This document shows, one piece after another, positions 15,310 to 22,770 of a stretch of DNA of 28,295 bases. This stretch comes from Aliterella sp. RAGGC_92 (GTDB taxonomy: Bacteria > Cyanobacteriota > Cyanobacteriia > Cyanobacteriales > Chroococcidiopsidaceae): NCBI GenBank assembly GCA_030826005.1, contig JAPJOW010000002.1, positions 1-28,295 on the forward strand, written 5' to 3'. The notes under the pieces are model-generated. The model was not told the origin of the DNA. It saw only the letters and a list, made by a program, of their open reading frames with translations, and ran no database searches. Position 1 is the first letter of the stretch; each line of letters starts with the position of its first letter. The translations under genes and the position numbers were made by a program.

Positions 15310-16242
15310 CTAAAGTTCTTGAGGTGCAAAAACTCCCAAGCGTTGCAATAAAAGCTTTAAAACTACGGAAGTTGCTAAAATCAAGCCTAAACGTGCTGGA
15401 GCTAAATTGGATAATTGGGCAATTGGTTTATTAAAAATTTGGCAGCAACTATAAAATTCCTCGAAAGCTTGGCTCAAATTTAGCGCTATTTTTGCCCAGT
15501 AATTTAGATTTACTGGTTTAGAGGCGCACAAATCGTCTACTACCTTAACAAGCTGCATAGTTAAAATATATTCTGCGCGATCGCCAAAGCACAATTTCTG
15601 GCTGCAATCAAGCCAGGGGAGGGGCTGCGGATGATTGATAATTAAAATACTATCTTCAGAGGAGGCAATATTTAAGTCAGGAAACAATGACTTAATTTTC
15701 TGAACTGAAATTGTTTCTAAACTAATCAAACCCTCTTTTTGGGCTAACCGCAGCAACGAATAGCAACGTGCGTGAGCATACTGAATTGCAAATAAATCCA
15801 AATTATGCTGAAAAAAGTTAGAGTCTGAAACTGGTAAATGAGTTAATGATAGCTGTAAAAATGGCAATTGTTGCAGCCAGGAGGCTAGTTTAAGCTCTGT
15901 TAGTTTTAATTGCAAAAAACCCGGCGGTACTACAGAAATCGCCAAATCTTGTTCGCAGGCGTAAACTTGAGCGTAAACAGTAGCAAAATCTGTAGCTATT
16001 TCTAAAGGAGGAATATTCAAGAATTTAGTAAATACGAATGCTACGTTAGATAAATAGGTTACTTCCCCGCGATCGCGCGCTCGATAAGATGCAGACAGAG
16101 AGTAGGTTTGCTGCTTTTTACCGAGGGCGAAATAGTCATCTCCAACGGTTTTTATTCTTTTTAAAGCTAGTTGCTGGATTGCCGGGCGATCGAACTCTAT
16201 GGAAAGATAGTTATATTCTATACTCAAGCAAAATAATACCAA
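15310..16242 (-). CDS. Stand-alone DALR anticodon-binding-domain protein (ArgRS-like, no catalytic domain)
   Basis: The protein of about 310 residues resembles the ends of arginyl-tRNA synthetase joined without the middle. Residues about 80-120 (ISVVPPGFLQLKLTE) look like the ArgRS N-terminal Add-1 domain. Residues 150-165 (IQYAHARCYSLLRLAQ) and the helical C-terminus (about 225-310, AEYILTMQLVKVVDDL, SQAFEEFYSCCQI, RLGLILATSVVLKLLLQRLGV) match the DALR anticodon-binding domain. HIGH and KMSKS motifs are absent, so it cannot activate arginine. There is no ATG near the start; the options are TTG at 16242 or TTG at 16227 (15 nt in), and an in-frame stop precedes them. It is flanked by a strong terminator and an AT-rich promoter region. 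A tRNA-binding or regulatory role is inference. Confidence 0.75.
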   Translation of the reverse strand: MVLFCLSIEYNYLSIEFDRPAIQQLALKRIKTVGDDYFALGKKQQTYSLSASYRARDRGEVTYLSNVAFVFTKFLNIPPLEIATDFATVYAQVYACEQDLAISVVPPGFLQLKLTELKLASWLQQLPFLQLSLTHLPVSDSNFFQHNLDLFAIQYAHARCYSLLRLAQKEGLISLETISVQKIKSLFPDLNIASSEDSILIINHPQPLPWLDCSQKLCFGDRAEYILTMQLVKVVDDLCASKPVNLNYWAKIALNLSQAFEEFYSCCQIFNKPIAQLSNLAPARLGLILATSVVLKLLLQRLGVFAPQEL

Positions 16243-16593
16243 AAAAATAATTAGTCCGTTCTAGTAAATTGGCAAAAATATTAAATTCCTTACTTTCTAC
16301 CGATGCGATCGCAGAGAAATTCATGGCATATATTTTTTATTACACTATTTAATACTCTATTGCTGATTTTTATTTAACTAGATTGAATTACAATAGCTAC
16401 AATTTTACCAACAGTAAAATCAACTAAACAACAAGTAAACAAGACAACTACGAGTATTTAGATAAATGTGTGAATATAAGAAAGCTTCATAGCTTAAATA
16501 GCCCGGTTATGTATAGACCTATCATTACAGAAAATCGGTGACGGCTGCAATTTAATGTAACTTTTCGCGCTTTATTGCCATTTGCTTTAACTT
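16243..16593. other. Divergent intergenic region
   Basis: About 350 AT-rich bases separate the DALR gene (minus) from the Crp/Fnr gene (plus), so both promoters should be here. One HIP1 copy lies at 16305-16312. No gene, tRNA, NtcA site (GTA-N8-TAC) or Crp site (TGTGA-N6-TCACA) was recognised. Confidence 0.45.
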
Positions 16594-17313
16594 ATGCACT
16601 CCCCATCTTTTTCAGAGCCATCACGACCTTTTTTAACCTGGCAACGAATTCTTGACTGGGCTACCGAGCATTATCGCTGCCGTAGTTTTAGTAAAGACGA
16701 GCGAATTCCAGCTAGACCTGGATTGCTGTATTTAGTTCAACGCGGTGCCGTAAGACTTGTTGGTACAGCCCAACCTAGCACGACAGCAAGCCAACTAATG
16801 TCAAGGCGGATCAACCGCACTCCTGAAGAAGCTTTTTTAGGCTTTGTGGGAGCGGGACAGCCTTTTGAAATTGTTGCTCAATCGCCATTTACCCTCCAAA
16901 GCTACGCCCACGTAGACCAAACATCAGTTGTATGGATGTATTGGCACGACTTAGACAACTGGCCTCACTTTCGCCGAGAAGTGTTAGATGCCTTTCGCTA
17001 CCAACACCAACGCAAACTTTTGTGGCTGAGTGCCTTGGGTCAAAGACGGACAATCGATCGACTGTTAGGCTTTTTGACATTATTAGTTGAAGAATATGGC
17101 GAAGCTTCAGTCAGCGAAGACGACCCAGAAACTTTGCGGGGCTATTATTTACCTTTTCCCCTGACTCATGCCCAAATTGGGAGCGCCATCGGCTCTACGC
17201 GCGTAACTGTCACCCGATTAATGGGTAAGTTGCGGCAGAAGGGTTTGTTGATCAATCAAGGAGATAACTTAATTTGTTTGCCCGCTTCTTCGATAAATTT
17301 GGTACGCCAATAA
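16594..17313 (+). CDS. Crp/Fnr-family transcriptional regulator (long form)
   Basis: This 239-residue regulator has an effector domain (about 25-130) containing GLLYLVQRGAVRLVG and EEAFLGFVGAGQPFEIV, a long dimerisation helix (about 135-165, FRYQHQRKLLWLSALGQRR) and a winged helix with LTHAQIGSAIGSTRVTVTRLMGKLR (about 195-220). The spacing and the EEAFLGFV segment fit a cyanobacterium-specific Crp/Fnr group rather than NtcA or SyCRP1. The cNMP-binding Arg/Ser cassette is not apparent. It is convergent with the PstS-like operon; only 12 nt separate the stop codons and no terminator is visible between them. Effector and targets are unknown. Confidence 0.88.
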   Translation: MHSPSFSEPSRPFLTWQRILDWATEHYRCRSFSKDERIPARPGLLYLVQRGAVRLVGTAQPSTTASQLMSRRINRTPEEAFLGFVGAGQPFEIVAQSPFTLQSYAHVDQTSVVWMYWHDLDNWPHFRREVLDAFRYQHQRKLLWLSALGQRRTIDRLLGFLTLLVEEYGEASVSEDDPETLRGYYLPFPLTHAQIGSAIGSTRVTVTRLMGKLRQKGLLINQGDNLICLPASSINLVRQ

Positions 17314-17325
17314 AGCACAATTGGG

Positions 17326-18417
17326 TTAGCGAATTCTCACAAATCCACTTTGACTAATTAGTTCTTGCCCTTGATTTGAGAGGAGAAAATTTACATAAGC
17401 TTCTCCAGCCAACTGCTCGGTTTGACCATTTTGCTTGACGATCGCAAATAAATTCCGAGTAATTGGGTACGCTCCCGATTGAAAAGCCTCTGTATTTAAC
17501 TGATTGCGCTGGCTGGGGCATTGAGACAACGGCACGAAAGGCTCTCGGTAGGGAGCAATCAATTCGTTAGCTTTGCGCCCCAGGGGGATCGGTTTAATCG
17601 TACATTGAGGAATAACTTCAGGCGCGGAAGCATAGTAAATTCCTCCAGGGCTACTAGCTAGTTTTTGTAAAGCTTGAGTAGTAGTAGCAACATACTGGAC
17701 GTTGGCAGCAAACTTTTTGTTCCCCAAAACTTCTTGAACGAACAACTCCACCGTGCCACCATCATTAACAGGGCGCGAAAAAGGTTGAATGGCAATATTT
17801 GCACCACCCACTTGTTGCCAGTTAGTTATTTTACCTGTATAGATAGATTGGAGTTGCTCTATCGTCAATCCCGGAATATTTAAGTTAGGGTTGACAGCTA
17901 TTGCCAACCCATCAATAGCAATAGGAGTTTGTTGGAGTAAAAATCCTCGCTCTTGAGCGCTATTTAGCTCCGAGTCTTGCAGACTCCGCGATGATTGAGC
18001 AAAATCTAGCTTGCCATCAATAAGCATTCTAATTCCCGTTGAAGAACCTGGGGCAACGCCTGTGGGAGTAACGTAGCGCAGGCGAAATTCAGGACGCGCC
18101 GCTTGGATTGCGGAATCTACTCTTAAACGAATAGGGGCCCAAGACGTGCTACCGCCGTAGTTAAACAAGCCACTAGGAACGTTTTGGATGGAGTCAAAAG
18201 TGCGATCGCTATTTACAGGCAAGGTAGAATTTGATTGATTGTTGTTAGCTGGTGATGGCGAATCTAGCCGATCGTTAGTGGGACTCGGACTATTATTAAC
18301 TACTTGGCTCAAGTTAATTCCAGACTTTTGAGTAAACCACCACAATCCGCCACCTACAAGCCCTACAGTAATTAATAACGCAAAAATCAGGAGGGGAGTT
18401 TCATTTTTTTGAGACAT
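17326..18417 (-). CDS. Membrane-anchored PstS-like substrate-binding protein 1
   Basis: This 363-residue protein has one uncleaved-looking N-terminal membrane segment (about 9-29, LIFALLITVGLVGGGLWWF) and a Ser/Pro/Asn-rich linker (30-75). A PBP-like-2 domain of the phosphate ABC-transporter type follows (76-363), showing FNYGGSTSWAPIR, SSTGIRMLIDGKLDFAQSSR, IYTGKITNWQQVGG and GGIYYASAPEV. There is no lipobox Cys. Two Cys, C272 and C300, are conserved with the neighbouring paralogue at the same 28-residue spacing, suggesting a periplasmic disulfide. It lies 61 nt downstream of that paralogue. No PstA/B/C transporter genes are nearby, so it may act as a sensor subunit rather than in transport. 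Confidence 0.87.
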   Translation of the reverse strand: MSQKNETPLLIFALLITVGLVGGGLWWFTQKSGINLSQVVNNSPSPTNDRLDSPSPANNNQSNSTLPVNSDRTFDSIQNVPSGLFNYGGSTSWAPIRLRVDSAIQAARPEFRLRYVTPTGVAPGSSTGIRMLIDGKLDFAQSSRSLQDSELNSAQERGFLLQQTPIAIDGLAIAVNPNLNIPGLTIEQLQSIYTGKITNWQQVGGANIAIQPFSRPVNDGGTVELFVQEVLGNKKFAANVQYVATTTQALQKLASSPGGIYYASAPEVIPQCTIKPIPLGRKANELIAPYREPFVPLSQCPSQRNQLNTEAFQSGAYPITRNLFAIVKQNGQTEQLAGEAYVNFLLSNQGQELISQSGFVRIR

Positions 18418-18478
18418 AAAGCAATTGGAGTAATGATTGAATAATTCTCAGCCTAAATTTAACTTTATAGTTTCCTAA

Positions 18479-19513
18479 CTAGCGAATACTCACAAACCCA
18501 GCTTTAGCAATTAATTCTTGACCTTGGGAGGTCAAAAGTAATTTGCCATAAGCCTCTCCTGCTTGCTGGTCAGCGCCACCATCAAGCTTAATAACTACAA
18601 ACAAGCGGCGAGTTATTGGGTACTCGCCGCTTTGAAAAGCTACACTATTTAATTGATTGCGCTGCTGCGGACACCGAGCAAGTTCAACAAATGGCTCTTG
18701 ATACGGCGCTACAAGTTGCGTCGCCTTACGCCCCAAAGGTAAAGGCTTCACCGTACATTGGCTGACAACTTCCGGCGCAGAGGCGTAATAAATACTGCCG
18801 GGATTAGCAGCTACGAATCTCAAAGCTTGCGTAGTCGTGCCTACAAATTGAACGTTGCTACCAAAATCTGCGCCGACTAAGATATTTTCAGCAAAAAATT
18901 CAATAGTACCGCCTTCATTAATTTTGCGCGAATAGGGAACAATTGGTAAATCGCTTCCTCCTAACTGTTGCCAATTAGTTAATTTACCTGTATAAATTTC
19001 TCGTACTTGCGCTAGAGTCAGACCAGAAATATCTAAATTTGGATGAACGGCGATCGCAATTCCATCAATAGCTACAGGTATTTCTTTCAAAATTAAGCCT
19101 CTGGTTTTGGCACGGCTTAACTCCTTGTCATTAATTGACCGCGAAGATTGAGCAAAAGCCAGTTGACCATCTAATAGCATTTTAATCCCACTACCCGAAC
19201 CCGGAGAGCCAGAGGTGGGATCGGTATAGCGCAAACGAAACTGAGGATGAACAATTTCAATTGCTGGATCGACTATCCCCCGGATAGGAGCCCAAGTTGT
19301 ACTACCACCATAACTAAATAACCCCGTCGGCAGGTCAGTTACTTGAGCAAAAGTATTATTCGCCCCATTAATTGTAGTTGGCTCGGCTTGATTTTTATTT
19401 GAGCTAGTTATTTTAATTCCACCCTGAGCAAACCACCAAATCGCACCAGCTACCAAGCCTAAAGTAGTTAGTAAAGCTAAAACCAAAATAGTGGTTTCCT
19501 TTCTTTCAGACAT
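18479..19513 (-). CDS. Membrane-anchored PstS-like substrate-binding protein 2
   Basis: This 344-residue tandem paralogue of the downstream PstS-like gene has the same plan. A short basic N-terminus MSERKETT is followed by one membrane segment (about 9-29), a short linker (about 30-55, much shorter than in the other copy) and a PBP-like-2 domain with FSYGGSTTWAPIR, GSGIKMLLDGQLAFAQSSR, IYTGKLTNWQQLGG and GSIYYASAPEV. Cys C253 and C281 match the pair in the paralogue. The frame opens at a TTG at 19552 that overlaps the kinase gene; the ATG at 19511-19513 is preferred and leaves a 19-nt gap after the kinase stop. Co-transcription with the kinase is likely. A phosphate-type ligand is inferred from the fold. 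Confidence 0.87.
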   Translation of the reverse strand: MSERKETTILVLALLTTLGLVAGAIWWFAQGGIKITSSNKNQAEPTTINGANNTFAQVTDLPTGLFSYGGSTTWAPIRGIVDPAIEIVHPQFRLRYTDPTSGSPGSGSGIKMLLDGQLAFAQSSRSINDKELSRAKTRGLILKEIPVAIDGIAIAVHPNLDISGLTLAQVREIYTGKLTNWQQLGGSDLPIVPYSRKINEGGTIEFFAENILVGADFGSNVQFVGTTTQALRFVAANPGSIYYASAPEVVSQCTVKPLPLGRKATQLVAPYQEPFVELARCPQQRNQLNSVAFQSGEYPITRRLFVVIKLDGGADQQAGEAYGKLLLTSQGQELIAKAGFVSIR

Positions 19514-19532
19514 AAATGGGTAGTAACTATAG

Positions 19533-20945
19533 TTAGCGGATAAGTCGAGCAAGTAACTTGTAAATCAATTGATATAGCGCGGTTAAAGCGATCGCAACTA
19601 ACGCCGCAACTCCTGCTAATAGTAATACAGCTTGCCAAGCCCTAATTCCTTGCCAACTGACGACAATTTTATGCAAACTAGGCATAAATAAAACAATAGC
19701 TAAGGTAATAGCTGCAATAATTACTAAATCTTTGCCCTCAATCCAGCGCCGCCACTGCACAAAAATTAGCCCAACTAATAACACTAACCACGCCCCCGTA
19801 TTAATTAAAATCGTGCTAGAAAAACTTGCTAGAGCGATCGCAATTAATCCCGCTTCAAAGCCTGTAAAAGCGCCATTACTTAACACTTCCCAAGTAGAAA
19901 ACCTAGGGCGACTTCGCACGAGAGGTAGTGGCGCGCTCGGTGCGGACGGAAGATTAGTTACTGGGGGGCTGGGGGTCGCTTTAGGGCTAGGGGGCATAGA
20001 AGGATTTGCGATCGCATCTATTACTTCTTGCGCCGACTGAAAGCGTTGATTTGGTGCAGCCTGGAGCATTTTGTTTAAAATGTTTTCTAGCTTCGAGCTA
20101 ATTTTTACTTCCTTTTGCCAACTCCATTGATTGCTATAACTATCAAATAATTCTGTTGCTTCTTTGCCCGTCAGCAACATTACGCAAGTAACGGCTAAAG
20201 CGTATAAATCGGTAGATGGATAAACTTGTTTGCCAGACATTTGCTCTGGGGGTGCAAATCCCATTGAATAAATACCTGTGGAGGCTTTACTGGTGGCGGT
20301 TCTAGCTACTTGCTTGACTGCGCCAAAATCTAACAAGTACAAGCGTCCGTTGCGGTGACGCATGATATTTGAGGGTTTAATATCCCGATGAATTGAGCCG
20401 CTATCGTGGACTAGCTTTAAAACTTTCAGAACTTCTACTAATACTTCTATTACTTCCGCTTCAGAAAACTTACCTTTTTCTTGCAGTTCTTCTTCTAAGT
20501 TTTTGCCATCAATAAATTCTTGAACCAAATAAAAAAACTGTTCTTGCTTGGGAGGTTGAAGACTGGGGACAGTTAGATCGAAAAAAGCAAACAAGTCTGG
20601 AATTTGGTTACTTTGGTTGCCAATAAGTTCTAATACTTCAGCTTCGCGTTCAAATAGTTGTTGTGCTGTTGCTAATTGATCTATTGTCAGATCCCCGGCG
20701 GGCTTGAACTGCTTAACTACACACTTACGCAAACCAGGAGTATAGCGATCGCGTGCCAAAAACGCCGCCCCAAATCCTCCTCGTCCTAACAACTTTACTG
20801 GTAAGTAGCGCCCTACTAAAATCAACGGCATTCCGCAAGTAGTACAGTATTTTTGCTGCGCTGTTTTCAAAGTTGCCGCGTTATCTAGATCGGCAAAATT
20901 GTTTTGCGGACGAGGACAACTCGAACGAGTGCAATAGACTTCCAT
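19533..20945 (-). CDS. 4-Cys-prefix Ser/Thr protein kinase with C-terminal membrane segments
   Basis: The 470-residue Hanks-type kinase begins with the cyanobacterial 4-Cys prefix (C5, C10, C34, C37), a likely metal-binding knuckle. The kinase domain (about 46-315) is complete: G-loop LLGRGGFGAAFLARD, Lys78 in VVKQF, catalytic D188 in HRDIKPSN, D206 in LLDFGAVK and APPEQ in the activation segment, so it should be active. A Pro/Ser-rich linker (about 318-345) leads to about four hydrophobic segments (360-470; for example AGLIAIALASFSSTILI and AVLLLAGVAALVAIALTALY), which anchor it in the membrane with the kinase in the cytoplasm. Two PstS-like genes follow at 19 and 61 nt. rbcR lies 88 nt upstream in the same direction. 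Confidence 0.93.
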   Translation of the reverse strand: MEVYCTRSSCPRPQNNFADLDNAATLKTAQQKYCTTCGMPLILVGRYLPVKLLGRGGFGAAFLARDRYTPGLRKCVVKQFKPAGDLTIDQLATAQQLFEREAEVLELIGNQSNQIPDLFAFFDLTVPSLQPPKQEQFFYLVQEFIDGKNLEEELQEKGKFSEAEVIEVLVEVLKVLKLVHDSGSIHRDIKPSNIMRHRNGRLYLLDFGAVKQVARTATSKASTGIYSMGFAPPEQMSGKQVYPSTDLYALAVTCVMLLTGKEATELFDSYSNQWSWQKEVKISSKLENILNKMLQAAPNQRFQSAQEVIDAIANPSMPPSPKATPSPPVTNLPSAPSAPLPLVRSRPRFSTWEVLSNGAFTGFEAGLIAIALASFSSTILINTGAWLVLLVGLIFVQWRRWIEGKDLVIIAAITLAIVLFMPSLHKIVVSWQGIRAWQAVLLLAGVAALVAIALTALYQLIYKLLARLIR

Positions 20946-21033
20946 AAGTATTTATGAGTTTGGCTGCTTTTATAAGCAAGTTATTTGTTTATAACTTATG
21001 CCGATTAACTTTTAGCTAAATACCGATCTAAGC

Positions 21034-22044
21034 TTAGAGCGAGGTTGGCATTGGGCGATCGCTTATTTCTTCAATCGCCTCAGTAATTAAGGGTGGTGTA
21101 TTTAAAACCTCCTTATTCCATCCTGGGGTAGCAAACTGAGGTAAAACTTCTTGACTAAAAGCTTCCGCCGCTTTGGATCGGTAACGATTGGGATTAAAAA
21201 TTAACCATAGCGTCCGTTTTACCACCACACCTTCAATAGGAGCGCAGTGCAAGACATTCATTTGCAATTCTTTGGCGATCGCGCTTAACGACACAAAAGC
21301 CGCTCCTAACCCCGACTGGACGGCGTTTTTAATCGCTTCAATTGAATTAAGTTCCATTTCTATTTTTAAGCGCCGCGTATCAATTTCACAGCGAGTTAAC
21401 ACTTGATCGATAACTTTGCGAATAGTCGATTGAGAGTCTAAAGCAATAAATTGTAATTTGTATAAGTCGTCTCTTTGAATTGTGTGGAGTTTGGCAAAGG
21501 GATGAAATACAGGTAATATCAGCGCTAACTCGTCTTCGGCGTAAGGAATAATCTCCAACGATTCTTGCAATTCGCTAGGGACTTCGCCGCCAATAATTGC
21601 TAAGTCTACTTGTCCGTTAGCGACACTCCAAGCGGTGCGCCGCGTAGAGTGGACGTGCAGTTGTACGGCAACATCGGGGTATTTTTGCCGAAATAAACCG
21701 ATCATTTGCGGTAATAGATAAGTGCCAGTAGTTTGAGACGCACCGACAATTAACGTCCCGCCTTGGAGATTTTGCAAGTCTTCAATCGCGCGGCAAGTTT
21801 CTTGACACAAAGTCAGGATTTTTTCGCCATAACTAAGTAAAAGATAACCCGCTTCAGTTAACTGAGCGCGTCGCCCGCCGCGATCGAATAAAGGTACATC
21901 TAATTGCCTTTCCAAGTTTTGCACTTGGAGACTGACGGCGGGTTGAGAGACGTATAAACTATCGGCGGCACGCTTGAAGCTTCCTTCAGCAGCGATCGCT
22001 TTAAGAATGCGTAACTGATCTAAAGTGAAAGGAAGGTCAGACAT
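21034..22044 (-). CDS. rbcR: LysR-type regulator RbcR (Ycf30)
   Basis: This 336-residue LysR regulator has an N-terminal winged helix (about 5-64; FTLDQLRILKAIAAEGSFKR, SLYVSQPAVSLQVQNLERQL) and a two-lobed effector domain (about 95-300; GGTLIVGASQTTGTYLLP, HSTRRTAWSVANGQVDLAIIGG, MELNSIEAIKNAVQSGLGAAFVS). The sequence is very close to cyanobacterial and plastid RbcR/Ycf30, which controls rubisco operon and related carbon-fixation genes in response to metabolites. The rubisco genes are not in this window. The C-terminal 40 residues form a variable tail. It is transcribed toward the kinase gene (88-nt gap), so read-through is possible. The family is certain; target promoters are known only from relatives. 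Confidence 0.93.
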   Translation of the reverse strand: MSDLPFTLDQLRILKAIAAEGSFKRAADSLYVSQPAVSLQVQNLERQLDVPLFDRGGRRAQLTEAGYLLLSYGEKILTLCQETCRAIEDLQNLQGGTLIVGASQTTGTYLLPQMIGLFRQKYPDVAVQLHVHSTRRTAWSVANGQVDLAIIGGEVPSELQESLEIIPYAEDELALILPVFHPFAKLHTIQRDDLYKLQFIALDSQSTIRKVIDQVLTRCEIDTRRLKIEMELNSIEAIKNAVQSGLGAAFVSLSAIAKELQMNVLHCAPIEGVVVKRTLWLIFNPNRYRSKAAEAFSQEVLPQFATPGWNKEVLNTPPLITEAIEEISDRPMPTSL

Positions 22045-22410
22045 ACAGCTACCAAGATTTTAAAAAGCAGTGGCGGAAAATTTGGGAAAAAGGTTTTTTC
22101 TCCAGATTTTTACAGTAAACAAGCAAAAAAACACTACCTTGCTAAGGATTTAGACTTTGGTTGAATGTTGAAGCAAAAAGACTTCTCTAAAAATTGACAC
22201 TAACACAACGCTATCAACTTTAGTCTGCTGTTGACAGTTTGTGATAACAGTTGTGCGGAAACAATAAGCGGTTAATTATCAGCCTAGTGCAAACGACGAA
22301 CTAAAAACAAAAACTTGGGGTATAATTTCCTACTTTCAAAGTTTCCTAGAGACTTGCTTTGATGGGTTATTCTCCAATAAAACAGGTATTGATGTTAGAT
22401 TAATCTATTT
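22045..22410. other. Divergent intergenic region
   Basis: About 366 nt lie between rbcR (minus) and the DUF3288 gene (plus). A TATAAT at 22321-22326, about 85 nt before the DUF3288 start, may be its -10 element, although no matching -35 is seen. A 12-bp perfect palindrome sits at 22396-22407. No gene or structured RNA was recognised. Confidence 0.45.
22396..22407. promoter_or_regulatory. Perfect palindrome TAGATTAATCTA next to a start codon
   Basis: The 12-bp palindrome ends 3 nt before the ATG of the DUF3288 gene, in the ribosome-binding position. It could be an operator or hinder ribosome access. The gene has no recognisable Shine-Dalgarno sequence. A chance occurrence cannot be excluded. 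Confidence 0.35.
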
Positions 22411-22710
22411 ATGATGTCAAAAGCGGAAAATCAAGATCGGCAACATCCTTTACACCGCCGCGATCGCCTTATTGTTGACGAGTTATTAAAATCTGCTGTC
22501 ACCGATTACAATCAGGCAGAGCTTGCTAGATTGCGAATTCGTTACAATGGCTTTCCTGGCGCTAGAGATATTCAAAGAGATTTAGACAAAGTATTGCAAA
22601 ATTGGGGAATTACCGAAACTGAGCTATTTGCTAAAACTCGCCAAATCCACGCCGAAAAACCTTTGTATAGAGGTAAAGCTAATAAGGGTGAAGATGAGGA
22701 CTGGAGTTGA
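22411..22710 (+). CDS. DUF3288 family protein
   Basis: This 99-residue soluble, charged protein of a conserved cyanobacterial family has no assigned function. Family features are QHPLHRRDRLIVDELL near the N-terminus and the central ELARLRIRYNGFPGARDIQRDLDKVL stretch, followed by WGITETELFAKTRQIH and an acidic DEDWS end. The product is predicted to be mostly helical with no membrane segment. Two ATGs occur in a row (22411 and 22414); the second gives MSKAE. It precedes glyS by 60 nt on the same strand and may be co-transcribed with it. The family assignment rests on recalled similarity. Confidence 0.85.
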   Translation: MMSKAENQDRQHPLHRRDRLIVDELLKSAVTDYNQAELARLRIRYNGFPGARDIQRDLDKVLQNWGITETELFAKTRQIHAEKPLYRGKANKGEDEDWS

Positions 22711-22770
22711 TCGACGTTCGGCGCGTCGGCGATTGCGGGTAAACTATTTTAATTAGCTTTTATACTTTAT

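Noticed and set aside
16509..16528. TGTA and TACA arms resembling an NtcA site upstream of the second Crp/Fnr gene
   Set aside because: The arms are 12 nt apart, longer than the GTA-N8-TAC geometry NtcA needs.
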